Shown: one piece after another, positions 47,658 to 60,195 of the stretch
Numbering within the stretch: the first letter of the stretch is position 1
Layout: every line of letters begins with the position of its first letter
Assembly (NCBI GenBank): GCA_020310875.1
Contig: CM035433.1
Span: 106,042,258-106,106,257 of the forward strand
Length of the DNA stretch: 64,000 bases
From: Ceratopteris richardii
Taxonomy: Eukaryota; Streptophyta; Polypodiopsida; Polypodiales; Pteridaceae
Direction of reading: 5' to 3'
Program-made: the position numbers and the translations under genes
The notes under the pieces: generated by a model
The model's input: the letters and a program-made list of their open reading frames with translations, nothing else
The model's database searches: none
What the model was told of the DNA's origin: nothing

Positions 47658-47664
47658 TATAAAT
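47658..47664 (+). promoter_or_regulatory. possible TATA box of the zinc-finger gene
   Basis: TATAAAT lies 135 bases before the proposed start codon and only about 10 bases after the LINE poly(A). A transcription start near 47690 would leave a ~100-base, more GC-rich 5' leader. Position fits a core promoter, but there is no direct evidence. Confidence 0.4.
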
Positions 47665-47792
47665 GGTATACTTCCTCTACGGCAACGGAGGCTCTCTTCC
47701 ACACTCATCTGAGTCTGCTATGTCCTTGCAACCTTCATGGACGTATTAGGTCTCCATTTCTAGCATCGAAGTTCTTGGTTGCGGAGACTGCC

Positions 47793-49106
47793 ATGGACAG
47801 ATATCGTGAGCTCTACGCTGCTTCCATTCGCGGAAGATACTTCCCTGTTTCTCGATATGAATACCCTGAAATCTATGGTTTCGGCAGAAGCCTGGGTTAC
47901 TCTATACCTGCAGTTGAGTCTTTATATCCGACATATTCTCGTGCTTCATTGCGTACGTTTCCCAGCTATACGTACCAGTCGGAGTATATACCTTCTGCAC
48001 GCCGAAATCCTCCTCTTGATCATGTTGTCGCTCTCAGGAGCCGAGCCATTCGGAAGAGGCGTCCGCTGCGTGCACACGTAGGCGGCATTGGCAAATCCGT
48101 GCCCAAAATCTTTGCACCAAAAAAGAAGCCATTCAAGAAAATCCAGGGAACAGCGACTTTCCAGCCATCCCCGAAAAAAGCCTCTCAGAACGTGTTCTCT
48201 TTTGAGAAGCAACAAAATGGAAGGCGCACTCAGAAACCTTCAGCTGAAACCCTTGTAAGGGAAACAAAGGAGCTTCATGATCTTTTCAGAAGCGGAATTG
48301 GTTTGGCCTATGGAACGAAAGCAGCCGGCAAAAATACTAAGCAAAGTAAAAGGATTAACAACATCAAGGGAAACAGTGCGAACACAGAGAAAAAGAAGGG
48401 AAATAATGAACAGCAGGAGAAAACAAGAGGCTGGTGGAACCCGTGGCAAGGAGAAGGGCAACTTCAGACTCCTCAAAAGGAAAATAAGAAAGGAAAGAAG
48501 AAGAAGAAGAAAAAGAAAAAGATGTTGTCTTCTGAAAAGTCTGTAGCAATAACTGATAGCACATTTGTCGCCGTGATGGAAGAAGCTATGGAAGGTGACA
48601 AAATTGTGGAAATCCCTGAGGCTTTGGCTGCAGATTCATTGCCTTCGACAGCTGATGAACATAAAAATATGGATTATGCTTTAGAGATTCAGAATACTGC
48701 ATGCAGTGCTGTGGCTGAGTTTCTCAGGGCCTCAGAAAGCATTGGAATTTCAGAACCCTGTCCTGAAGCAGAAAGTACAATGGGGACTGCAAAGATATTG
48801 GTTGACCCAGAAGAGGAGAAAGAGCTTGAGGAGAGGGGCTATCAATTCTTTTCAAGAATGTTCAGGGAGAACACTGACCTCAGGAAACTTTATCTGGAAA
48901 GAAAAGATGATGGAAAATTTGAGTGCTTGGTATGTCGCAGCACTGATCCTGCAACGAGTAGAACATTCCACAATTTAACAAGTTTGGTGCTGCATACAAG
49001 CATGCGGAACCAGAATCGCTTGGAGCATCGAGGCTATGGTAAAGCCGTTTGTGACTTACTTGGGTGGGAGCCTGTTAAACCGTCAAAATTATCCTGGTTA
49101 AGCAGG
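47793..49106 (+). CDS. plant C2H2-like zinc-finger protein, first exon
   Basis: The only convincing host gene. I start at ATG 47793 (context GCCATGGAC) because the open frame upstream of it is LINE tail and leader. The exon encodes about 438 residues. These are a Tyr-rich N-terminus (MDRYRELYAASIRGRYFP), a basic middle with a Lys run at about residue 230, an acidic stretch, and a C-terminal block YLERKDDGKFECLVC. The finger is C378-X2-C381-X19-H401-X10-H412, followed by CDLLGWEP. I recall the same CLVC...HR...VCxVLGW layout from an uncharacterised plant family, some members of which may carry an XS domain further on. Function is unknown; a nuclear nucleic-acid role is a guess from the finger and basic charge. 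The frame closes with TAA that overlaps the donor CAG|GTAAAT, so coding probably continues in a later exon that I could not find. Confidence 0.72.
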
Positions 49107-49112
49107 TAAATC
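49105..49112 (+). other. strong splice donor at exon end
   Basis: AGCAG|GTAAATCC matches the plant 5' splice consensus. It directly follows the conserved GWEP block and overlaps the apparent TAA stop. Confidence 0.6.
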
Positions 49113-50235
49113 CTTTTTTTCTTTTGAGCGTTTATTTGAAGTTTTGGCTTGAAAAATGATGATCAAGGTGTATTGCATGATGTTCCTGTGAAAGTTGTAT
49201 TACATACACATGCGCGCACATAACACATACACACGTGAGATGCTCAGACATTAAGGTGTTGCAGGTTTAAATAGTTTTATTTTGTGGTGGTATGATGGTG
49301 GTGTATTTCAATGATCTTGCCCGCTAACACAAAGTAAGGTCTAATAGACCGGATGTTCCCTAAATTTTGGGTATTATTATTCTTCATTATGTACATGAAT
49401 GAGATTTCTAGTGAAGGTTGTATTAGTTAGATCCGACTGCTCAATTTTGCGAAGTTCTAGTTGTCTTGAGCGTCTTGCTATATTTTCATCTCTTATTAGT
49501 GGGAATGAGTTGCGAAAATATGGCACATGACCATTATCATCATGCATGTACTCGTGAATGAGAATTCTAGTGAAAGGTTGAATTAATTAGATATGAGTGC
49601 TCTTTTGTTCCCTAGACTTAGTTTTACATGGATAAGATCTTGTCAGACGTGGAGATCAATATTTATAATCATGAGCAATGGAGACTTATCCTAGATAATG
49701 TTGGGTAGTAATTTGATTAGGGACATATTTTGCATCAACATGCCTTTTGAGCATGGATATATTATGAGTCTCTAGATCCTAATGGTGCTATGAATCATGC
49801 CATAGGAACCATATTTTTTCCATAGATGAAGCATGTAACAAATGTATTTAATTTTCTCATTTAGCAATGTATGGTGCTGTTTGCTCTTAGTTGTTTAGAT
49901 TTTCTCGTCTACGTTGAAGCTTGTCTTCATTTGTAGTTCAATGTTGTCAACTAATCTCTTTGCTTGCTCAAAAGGGATATACATTCAAGAAAATTTTAAA
50001 GAAGATAAGGACTTTCTTACTTCGTAACAAGTTCGTTTATGGTTCCTCTTCTTTTCATGTGTTCAAATCGATTGTTAGTAAATTCTATAGAAAAGGGGAA
50101 CTTTCTAATCATTAATGATAAGATATTTTGGGGGTTCTCTCACTCTTTATTTATAGCTTTACTCTAATCATGTGTTCATTTTATTATTATTAATTTAGCT
50201 ATCTATCTATCTATCTCTCTATATATATACATATA

Positions 50236-50304
<69 letters not shown>

Positions 50305-50517
50305 GTATATAATTTATAATAATAATAATAATAACAATTACTGTTTTATTTTTTTAATTTTTTCTTTTTCTTTTTATTAATTTTTATTTTTAATTTTTAT
50401 CTCGTTGATTTCTTTGTATGATGTTTATTATTGTTTATTTATTTATTGTTATTTTGTCTTTTTTGTTATTTTCTTATTATTTTTATTATTATTGGTTTGT
50501 TCTTTGCGCAAGACTTT
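49110..50517. other. probable intron or spacer, AT-rich
   Basis: No coding frame of note. A TA/TG microsatellite lies at 50218-50312 and T-rich tracts follow to 50500. Confidence 0.5.
50218..50312. repeat. (AT)n/(GT)n microsatellite
   Basis: Alternating AT with a short GTGTGTGT block, then TAA trinucleotides. Confidence 0.95.
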
Positions 50518-50760
50518 ATCATGGCTGAGTTTGCCCTTCACTTTCGGAAGTGATAGAAACTACTTTGTTAGAGGTTTTTATTTAGAAAGACTCTATATTA
50601 AAGTTTGCATCTACTCTAGGGCATTGATGATGGGAATAGGGATATCGAAGCTATTTGTCCAAACTATGCATGATAAAGTTAATTCTGATACTTCTTGTTT
50701 TGGATTGACATAGAAGTTGAAGATGCACTTTTATTTTGTTTTTGCTTTTGTTTAAAATTT
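50518..50760 (+). repeat. 245-bp dispersed repeat, copy 1
   Basis: Begins ATCATGGCTGAGTTTGCCC and ends GAAGTTGAAGATGCACTTT plus a T-rich tail. Copies 2 and 3 are at 50982 and 56341. Contains a near-palindrome around TTTCGGAAGTGA. A 102-codon frame from 50405 runs through it but is not kept in the other copies. Confidence 0.85.
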
Positions 50761-50981
50761 GCATTTTAATATATATTCGTGTAATTCTTTAAATAATTTC
50801 TTTAGTTTATATTTTTAAAATTTAAACACTGTTTATTATTTTTTATTTTGGTTCGTTTTGTATTGCTTTTCTTACTTGTTTGTACTTTTCATGACAGATA
50901 TTGATTTTTTAGTTTTTGTGTAGTCTCTTGCTTTTATTGATGTTTTTTCTTATGTCTCTGTTTGTGTTCTCTATCTTGAGA

Positions 50982-51235
50982 TCATGGCTGAGTTTGGCCT
51001 CACTTCCGGAAGTGATAAAAAATACTTTCATAGAGGTCGTTATTTAGAAAGGCTCGCTATTAAAGTTTGCACCTACTCTAGGGCACGATAACTTGAGTAG
51101 GGATGTTGTAGCTATTTGTCCAAGCTATGCATGATAAAGTTTAATTATGATACTTCTTGTTTTGGATGGACATAGAAGTTGAAGATGCACTTTTTATTTG
51201 GTTTTTGCTTTTGTTTGAAATTTACTTAATGATTT
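50982..51235 (+). repeat. 245-bp dispersed repeat, copy 2
   Basis: Closest to copy 1; has the full palindrome CACTTCCGGAAGTGA and the paired segments CCTACTC and GAGTAGG. Same T-rich tail. Confidence 0.85.
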
Positions 51236-54213
51236 ATTATTCAATGTTAAAATTGAACATAACATGAGTAATCTTCATGTGTCAAAACTTAAAGAATATG
51301 AATTTTGGGCATCAAACTCTATCTATTGTACTTTGGGTGGTTGAATATTTAAGAAGTTTGCAAATTTTTGAGCTAATGCAGTCATAAGAGCTCTTTACAC
51401 TTATGGATAAAACAACAAAGCTTAAACACATCAAGGAGTAAAACTTATGGTAAAAACTCGATACGAGGGCAAAAGGATCACGAGTTGTCTTTTTTTTTGA
51501 CCAACTTTCAGGGCACATAGGAAATAAATACCCATGTGGCATGAGATTATATAATGGTTATACTCTGGTAGTTTCGATCTCTCCATCCATCAGAGGATAG
51601 AACATTCGTACTTGGTTCATGTAACCCATATGGGAGTAAGTGCTTCATGTATATTTTCTTTTCCTCATCAATCTTCTTGGCCCCATGGAGTAATTAACTC
51701 TAGTCCATCCTTCACTTGGGCCCATGTTTGTAATGGCTCTTATCATTTTCTTCAATTGCTCCAAATAGAGAACATTAAATGAAAGATTGCACATAATTAT
51801 GGTACATGTAATCTCCATTTCAATTACCTTTATACCTCTCTTTAAGGAATGGGAGTGTTCTTGTGTGTTCGAGGGTTTCACCTAACCACTTTGATGCCTC
51901 ATGTCCATGGATGGTGTCTCTCTTGCTCTCTTATTGATATGAGTTGATGATTTTGATATGGATCCAACACCAAATGATTCATTATGGGATTGAGGAGGGG
52001 GAAATGATCTTACGAATGAGGGCAACGAATTTGAAGTGCCTATGCTCTTTTCTCTCAGCTTTCACCCGTAATGTGTTGAGATATCTCCTTGCATGCTTCC
52101 ACTTGACCTCCAACCTTTGTGGGATGTTGGAGGAGTCTTTTAGCTACACTAATGGAGGCAAAATAAACTTTTATATAGAGAGAGGGTACCTGTGAATTGT
52201 TACAAGTGCGCAATCTCACTTTTAGATTCATCATTAAGCTGAATGCTAATCAATTAGAGCATAAGATGGACAAGTCACGTTGGGGTTATTAGTCAATCAA
52301 ACCCCCAAAGTTTACCATGAGTCATAGTATGTTGCACACTTCCTTTGTGTATGATCTTTATGGCTAAAAACAATAAAAATTATTGTTTTCTATGAAAAAA
52401 ATGATTGCTGATTTTTTAGGAGAAAAAAAGCTTAAAAATTATTATTTTGTCTATATTTGGGCTCTTGCGCTCAAACATCATCTATATCCTCTTTAGGTAA
52501 TTCGATGTTCCGCTATGGAAGAAATTTTGAATATCGATGCATTTTTACCAAAAAATTCAACAATTACAAAGAATCTCAAAAATGTATTTTTTTGGTCCTT
52601 TTTTGACACGTGTGCAATAATGGCCTCCTCAAATGTTAAAGATCTCTTCTAAATCAAGAGATTTGAGGGGAGTGGCTTGGACTTGTGGAAGGAAAGTACT
52701 CAAGGATTCTTTCTTCTCAAATATTATTAAAGAGCACTTGAGAATACTAAGCCAAAGGACATGACATATCCTACATGGCATACATTTAACAAGAAAGTCA
52801 TCATTTACATTAAGATGACTATTTTTGATGAGATTCCAGTGGACTTGAAAGACCCACTGCGTATGAGGTATGGGAGAAGATTAAGTTAAAACATGAGAAC
52901 ACTAATCTTATGAACAAGTTTATCTCATGCGTGAATTGATTAGTATGCAACTTGATGAGTCTAAAAGTGAGGTTGATCACTTGTCATAGTTTAGAGATGA
53001 TACCCTATATTGTTCGTATTTGCATTGTTGAGACAAGACTTTGAGTATTGTATTTAACATGAGTGAGTGCATTGTGTATAATAAAGATAGAGAAGTGATG
53101 TTTTTAGTAGTACTCAGAAATAATATGTTTATCTTCAATATGCATCGTGCTTAGAAAGCTTGCACATTTTTGTAGAATACCATGTAGATACCAACACGCC
53201 TTCCATGAATCTTGTGGCAATGAATAACCTACTCGTGGATCCCTCGATTCCAACTTACTAGCGAATATGAAGTGCTACCAAGAGCAAGCCACAAACCTAA
53301 TTATAGTTTAGAACGCACACTGGAGAAGTATGTCAAGTATATCCAAATACCATGAGAAGGCACAATCATGCAACATTCTAATGTTGGAAACATCTCCTAG
53401 GTGTATACCTAGACAATTGTAGAGAGCTCTGAGCTCAAGTAAAGCACAAGGAGGGTTGCCCAATGCCAACAACGGCAACATCCTCCATTGGGTGCGGCTC
53501 CATTCGTGTTGTATCTACATAGATATCATTATGGCTAGGCCATCCATGGTCATCATCCTTCCCCAAACACGATCATGCTCTCCTAACATAACCTCCATGG
53601 TCACCAATGTGGATGGTGTCCATTCCTTGGGGACGATATGTACATACAAGTTTTCTTATATGTAGGAAATTTCCTACGAAGGGTTGCTAGATTGCTAGCA
53701 AGTATCCTCTAGTAATGCAATCGACACATGCAATAGTTCCATGAGATGTTGAGCATCTAGCTCTTAAGCTCTCATTATAAACCGTAGCTTGAGTCAACAA
53801 AAGATGACTCCTATGGCCACATGACCCTCTTCTAGGATCAAAGACGTGGCTCAGTTATTATTCTTTTATTTATTTATTTAGTTTTTAAAATTTATTATTG
53901 TTATTATATTTTTCATTTTCTTTAATAATCACTCTCTCTTTAGTCATTAGTTTTGTTTTTAATTTTAATATTTAATTTAGTTTTATTTTTAATCTTACTT
54001 TAAATTGTGATTTCATTTTTTAGTAGAATTGTTTATAAAAAAAACTTTATTTAAATTTTTTTAATTTCTAGTTAATAGTCGTAATTGTTATTTTTTAATA
54101 TATATACCTTGTGTTGTTGTTATTGTGTGTTGGACTATATATTATATTATATATACCTTGTGTTGTTGTTATTGTGTGTTGGACTATATATTATATTATA
54201 TTATTGTGTGTTT
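51236..54213. other. no gene seen
   Basis: AT-rich sequence with only short open frames. At 54100-54200 the phrase ACCTTGTGTTGTTGTTATTG and following TATATTATAT are duplicated in tandem (unit about 57 bp). Confidence 0.5.
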
Positions 54214-55560
54214 CTAATAGTTTCCTGTAGACCTGGGATCCTTGTCAGAAACTATGGATTTAGTTAGACCATGCAGCCTAAAAATATTCTGAATGTATAG
54301 TTCCACAACTTGCAGAGCTTCCACTGATTCCTTAGTAGGAATAAAGTGTGCCATTTTGCTTAAACAATCAGCCACCACAAGAATAGCATTCTTCTGTCGT
54401 GGTGTCCTAGATAAACCCATTATGAAGTCCATTGAAATTGTGTCCCAACAATATTGTGGTATTTCCAATAGTTGGAGTAGACCTAGAGGATTGATCCTCT
54501 ATGCTTTATTCACTTGACATTTAAAACAATTCACTTACATAATTGTTTACATCTTTGATCATCTTTACCCACCAAAAGTGCATCTAATAAAGTGCAAAGT
54601 TTTCTCAATACCAAGATATCCCACAAACGGTACATCGTGTTTCTCAAAAATAACTTTTTTTTTAATGAACTTCCCTTCTTGGGAATTAGGCACACAAATC
54701 TTTCCTTTTCTTTGGAGCAAACCTTCCTCAAGTTGAAAATGAGAGAATTGATCTCTTGAATTAAATCATTGTCTAAAACTGTGAAGCTAATTTGATGCAA
54801 AATACGAGATAATGCATTCGTAATTGCGCTTTTTTATATAGAATTTCCATGTGAAATTCTTGCATCAACTCAGCCTATCTAGCCTGTCTCCCCCGAAGAT
54901 CAAGCTCGGAACAGAAATACTTTAATATGTGATGATCTGTGTATACTTCGACACTTGCATCATATGAATAGTGTCTCCAAATTTTCGAAGCATGAACTAT
55001 TGCATATAGTTATTGTTCATGGAAAGGCCAGTTTCTTTGAGTCGGAGAAAGTTTCTTACTTTCTAAAGCTACTGGTCTTCCATCTTGAATCAAGACTGCA
55101 CCAACTGCGATGCCACTAGCATCGATTTACAATTGGTAAGTTTTCAGTGTGTCTACCACTAATAAAATTGGGGCACTTGAAATTGCTTGTTTCAATGCAT
55201 CAAAAGCTTGTTGTTGTGCAGTGGGCCACACAAACTTTTGATTATGCTGCAACAGATTTGTCGATGTGCAACTATGTGTGAATAGTTGGCAATGAATTTA
55301 CCATAGAAGCCCGATAATTTTAAGAATGATCGCAACTGGTACTCATTCTGAGGAATCGGCGAACCAAGGATCACATAACCTTTTTGTGGATCCATTCTAA
55401 GTCCATCTGTGAAAATTAGATGTCCGAAGTACTTCGACCCTCAGATAAATGTAGTTGTGTCTTCTTTGGGTTGACGTACAAAGTATTCGCATCTAATATT
55501 TGAAAAACTGCATGTAAGTGACATTCATGTTCTTTAAAACTCTTAATGATCTATATTCTA
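54214..55560 (-). pseudogene. degenerate Ty3/gypsy pol, chromovirus-like
   Basis: Read on the minus strand, order is RT end (55395-55192: PIPQNEYQLRSFLKLSGFYG), RNase H in broken frames (about 55190-54880), a linker (54800-54531) and integrase (54468-54214: WDTISMDFIMGLSRTP, VADCLSKMAHFIPT, VSDKDPRSTG). The MDFI.GL and DRDPRFTS-like blocks point to a chromovirus type, unlike G1. Short, many stops, no LTRs found. Confidence 0.8.
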
Positions 55561-56340
55561 TACACACCGTGAACGATCCATCCTTTTTGCGAAGTGCATC
55601 CTTTTACACATGTAAAATGCATTCTTTTTGCGAAGTGCATCTTTAAAACCCTTATATATGATGAAGTGCATCCTTTTACACATATAAATAAATAAATAAA
55701 TAAATAATAATAATATTACAAAAAAATATGTACATATAAATTTTGAATTAAAAGTAGATGTGTGACATGCCATATATATATTACATACATACATACATTG
55801 CATGCATACATATTAGATGCATACATACATACATTATATACATACATATATACATGTAAGTAAATACATATATACATGCATATTACATGAATACATAAAT
55901 ACATAAATACATATGCAGGATCTTTGGGTGTCAGAATTCAGCAAATAGACAGTCGACCTTGGGGTTTTGGCACATTCCGGTTGTAATTACATACATACAA
56001 ACATACATGTATAGTATAGTATATGACATGATTGGACATATATAAATGGATTACCGAGTCTAGATCAGTCCCTACGCAATTCAACATTCATAGTGATGTC
56101 ATTAGTTAGATCAATCATCATAAAAGAGTACCCTTTTCTTTGAAGTGCCAAGGCCACATGTATATATATGTTTTTCTTTCTATTTGTTTTTATTTTTATT
56201 TTATATATTTTTGGAATTTTAAAATTATTATATTATTTTATTTTAATTGTTTAATGTTTATTTATTTGTTGTTGTTTTGTACTTTAATTTTTTTTAAAAG
56301 TATTTTTTTTAATTATTGGTTTGTTCTTTGTGCAACACTT
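55561..56340. other. microsatellites, no gene
   Basis: Two copies of the phrase TTTTACACATGTAAAATGCATTC-like sequence occur at 55598-55690, then TAAA repeats (55684-55705) and ATAC-type tetranucleotide repeats (55775-55910). No coding frame. Confidence 0.7.
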
Positions 56341-56590
56341 TGTCATGGCTGAGTTTGCCCTCAGTTCCAATAGTGATAGACATTGAGCTCGTTGACTTTG
56401 ATAGAGGTCTTTATTTAGAAAGACTCTTTATTAAAGTTAGCACCTACTCGAGGGCATTAATGACATGAGTAGGGATGTCACAACTATTTGTCCAAGCCAT
56501 GCATGTTAAAGCTTAACTTTGAAACTTCTTATTTTGGACAAACAAAGAAGTTGAAGACACACTTTTCGTTTTGTTTTTGTTTTTGTTTAA
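56341..56590 (+). repeat. 245-bp dispersed repeat, copy 3
   Basis: More diverged copy of 50518 and 50982, with the same order of phrases: TCATGGCTGAGTTTGCCC, TTATTTAGAAAGACTC, CACCTACTCGAGGGCA, CTATTTGTCCAAGC, and the GAAGTTGAAGA end before a T-rich tail. Confidence 0.82.
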
Positions 56591-56631
56591 TTTTTTTTAA
56601 ATTTTTTACTTTTATGATTACTTTTATTATG

Positions 56632-56682
<51 letters not shown>
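56632..56682. repeat. (AT)n microsatellite
   Basis: About 50 bp of alternating TA after the third dispersed repeat. Confidence 0.95.
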
Positions 56683-56687
<5 letters not shown>

Positions 56688-56816
56688 TATATTTATATTT
56701 ATATACATACTAAAAAAAATTATTTTTTCTAACATGTTTGTATTTTTAAAATTTAAATAATACATATATTTTTAGTTAGTTTTTTTTTGATTTGTTTTCT
56801 TTATTGTTTGTTTTCT

Positions 56817-57125
56817 TCACTTCCAATATTTCCCATGCTTCTCGTGTAGTCTTTGAGTAACTTCTGAAGCCCTCTCAGCTTTTTGAGCAAATGTGCGTGA
56901 CATGCCATCTTTGATACCTTTGCTTGTTGTGGCTTCTTTATCTCCAAATGTGAGTGACACACCATCTTTGATACCTTTGCGTGTTATGGCTTCTTTATCT
57001 CCCTCTAGCTTGATTACAATCCAAAGCCCTTTATTCATAAGATAACCCTTCACTTTCACTTGCCAAGTGTGAAACCTGGTACCATTGAATTTGATTATGC
57101 CATCATTCCCCATTGAGGAGATCAT
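56817..57125 (-). pseudogene. copia gag N-terminal fragment with 57-bp duplication
   Basis: The minus strand reads FNGTRFHTWQVKVKGYLMNKGLW, which matches the start of a copia Gag (UBN2-type). Within it a 19-residue unit (KEAITRKGIKDGVSLTFGD-like) occurs twice because of a 57-bp tandem duplication at about 56889-57002. A Met-type primer-like site (TGGTATCAAAGC, minus, near 57876-57887) lies about 750 bp upstream; it could belong to the same element. Confidence 0.7.
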
Positions 57126-58392
57126 GCAATCAAGGAAAGATGATAGGGAGATCCCACCAAGAGACTCTCGTGGTGGTGTCTAACCCTTTAAGAATGAAAA
57201 AGAAATCACAAAACTTTGGTCTCATGTACCAAATGGAATCAATACATAACAGAAAATCCTACATAGATGGTGTGACATAGCAAAGGAGAAGGAGAAAAGG
57301 AAGTGATAATAATCACTCTGAATGGCTAGGAGGTATCCAATAGGGCTTGTTCCTTGTAGATTCCAAAAGTACATATAATTTGCATTTGGAGGTACAATGC
57401 CCTCATTTGGTTGGTACTGGAATCAGATAGTTGTTAGTGCATCAAGTGGGTAGAGCAGCACTCTATAGGGATTCTTGAGATCATGATGGGTGTATGTACC
57501 TCGGCTCCACATTGTCAAGAAAAGGAATAAACATACAAAACATTTATGAATCTTCAGTCATCACACTAAGGCACATCCTCCATAGTGGTGTGGCAATCAT
57601 GTCATGGGCAGTAGTCTCGCGCTGACATTTTTCCAGCACCTTGGTCAGTACTACTCCATGAAGTGGTGTGCCATGTCGTTTTGCGAGTGTTCTTCAGCTT
57701 GTCCGTAAATGCTGCAAAAAATAGGAGTATTTTAGTATCCAAACGATGATGAAGGTGACGCGTTAATAGGCTATAGGCTGCAACTCTTCATTAAGGGTAA
57801 TGAGGAAGTGTAGAAGATGATAGCACTGAATCCATTCACTCCTCCTCTTGTTTGTGCAGCTCGCGTAGCGTATAAGGCTTTGATACCACTTATTGCGAAT
57901 GATCTTCATCATTTGCACCTGAATGCCATGGCTTCAATTCAGCATGAATAGAGAGAGGAAGAGAGATAAGGAAATGTATAGGGACACGAAAGTGTGCCCG
58001 TATGAAAGTAACATTCTATTCAACTTTGAAAAAGTAAATTGCTAATATATCTAGCTGAATTCGAAGCAAGAAAGAAACGCTCAAGCTCTGATTGCCTAAG
58101 CAATGATGGCAAAACACTGAATGACATAAGAAGTGAGGTTTCAATTCTTGCTCCTTTTTATTTTCTAAGGAAAAAAGATTCTAAGAAATACGTGAAACCT
58201 ATAGGGCCCTAAGGCTTTGGGTGAATTCCCATGTCTGTTTTCTCTTTGTTTCTATATTGATTGTAGGCCAAAAAACCAACATAAGTAATATCAATTATCA
58301 TACATGTAATATGTTAGTCACTAAGTAAGGGGTCATGAGTCACCACATGTCACATGTGAGTCGTTTCCCTTGAGTCTTGACTCTTGATTGTC
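57126..58392. other. no gene seen; possible copia leader
   Basis: May be the leader and LTR of the copia gag fragment on its left. I could not fix LTR ends. No coding frame. Confidence 0.4.
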
Positions 58393-58709
58393 GAGTCATG
58401 GTACGTAGTATTAGAAATTTATCTACATGTCATAAATTTATAATACTATGTAGTATGTACTCTGAGTCATGACTTGTCTCATCATAAATCTAGATTCTAG
58501 TGTATACTATTTATGCTGTTTGGCTACAAAAACTGATCAATAATGGCCTCGAAGCTCATGAGTCATAGTACATAGTATTATAAATTTATGTACATGTCAT
58601 GAATTTATAGTACTATGTAGTATGTACTATGGGTCATGACTTGTCTCATTATAAATCTAGTGAACACTATTCATGCTGTTTGGCTACAAGAACGGGTCAA
58701 TAATGGCAC
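58393..58709 (+). repeat. tandem pair of ~152-bp units
   Basis: GAGTCATGGTACGTAGTATTA...ATAATGGC at 58393-58547 is repeated at 58560-58709 with scattered changes. The second unit runs on into the segmental duplication below. Confidence 0.85.
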
Positions 58710-59275
58710 AAAGATGTAATGTGTTCCTGGCTATGAAAAGTAACATTGCATTTAAGACTAGATAATTGCAGAAATTGCTTTCTACATTTTTGTCTATGGG
58801 TTACAGCAGTATTTCGTAATTTCCCAATAGTGGCCTTTGAATATTAGCATTTAGGCTGAGTGACAGACCTATCTTATGTTGATAAGACTTGTAGTTCGAG
58901 GAGCATGTCTCACATCCTTATATGAAGCAAACATCCATTTTGAAACTTCAATATGGAAGTTTCCAATTTGAATTACTTAATAAATTATCATCTATCGATC
59001 TGGTTATATGCTTGCAGTAATTCAATGTATAATGAAAATCATGCTATGAGAGTAACAAGAGGTGATGTCTTTGAGTCATCTGTTCGATCAGTCATGGCAT
59101 AATGATATGATGACATCAAATGTGCATGTTGTAGATGTGTAAATCAAATGTGCATGTTGTAGATGTGTAAATTTATCTTATTTGTCACCATTCATCATCA
59201 TTTGTCATTTTAAGCAGCAGACACACATTGGGAAATAAGTGTTATCTAAAGACTAAGACTAATGTGTTGTAATAG
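58650..59275 (+). repeat. segmental duplication, copy 1
   Basis: Collinear with 61091-61683: shared phrases include TATTCATGCTGTTTGGCTAC, AATTTCCCAATAGT, GAGAGACCTATCTTA-like, CTATGAGAGTAACAAGAGG and the end GTAGTGTTGCAA-like. A 36-bp piece (AAATGTGCATGTTGTAGATG) is doubled in this copy at 59118-59170. Confidence 0.85.
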
Positions 59276-60160
59276 TGTTGCAACAAATGGAAAGGGGGGA
59301 GGGAGGAAAAGGGGGGGTTTTGCCATACCTGGCCTATTTTTTTTAGTGATTGGTTTCTCTATTGGTCTATACTTTCAGGTGATAAAGGATGTGATGCTCT
59401 TTGGGGGAGGGGGCGAGATTGCTATATCTGGCCTAGTTTTGGTGATTGGTTTCTCCATTGGTCTTTACTTTCAGGTGATAAATGACGTGATGCTCTTTGG
59501 AATCAGGGAGGTAACGAAAGCTTCTACAGTTCTTCACAGAACTGTGTAGCTGTTAGTGTTGTGGGGTTCTCTGGACTGAAGTGATGTGAAGTATATTTGA
59601 AATTTTTTGATTGGGAAGAATCTCATAGGGTTGACGCCCTATCCAAGATTTCTGGGAATTAGTGTCCTTTTGTTGTCTGCTAAAACTTTTTTGATTTCAA
59701 AGACACTGGTCTAATTTGGGTCAGTCATTTTAACAAATCTTTTGTGTTCGGGCTCTCATCCTGAATATCTGAAATCAGAAACCTATCTAAAGGTCATCAT
59801 CTTTTATAGGGGTACAAAGATTTTGTGTGTCAATTTGTGACAAAATGCTAAAATATAGCAACATAGAAGCCTTCCAATAATCTGTGCTCTCCCATCCAGA
59901 GGATGAAAATACCAGCTGAGGATTTTTCAACATTTTATCTGATGCCTTACCCTCAGTGTTATATAAATTTAGCTATTAGGAAAGAATAGTGTAAAACAAA
60001 AGGTGGTATTTCTGTATGTATACAGGTGCACAAGTATATGCATACATACACAGCAAACATACATGCATGCATGCATCTATACAGACACACACACACACAC
60101 TCATTCAGGTATATACATGCATGCATACATCTCTATACACGCATGCGTGCGTGCACACAG

Positions 60161-60195
<35 letters not shown>

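Noticed and set aside
47616..47792. Upstream extension of the zinc-finger frame to 47616
   Set aside because: The first 59 codons come from LINE tail, poly(A) and leader; the ATG at 47793 has a better context and begins the gene-like sequence.
47779..48564. Several 66-100-codon frames on both strands over the zinc-finger exon
   Set aside because: They are shadows of the 497-codon frame, with no recognisable blocks.
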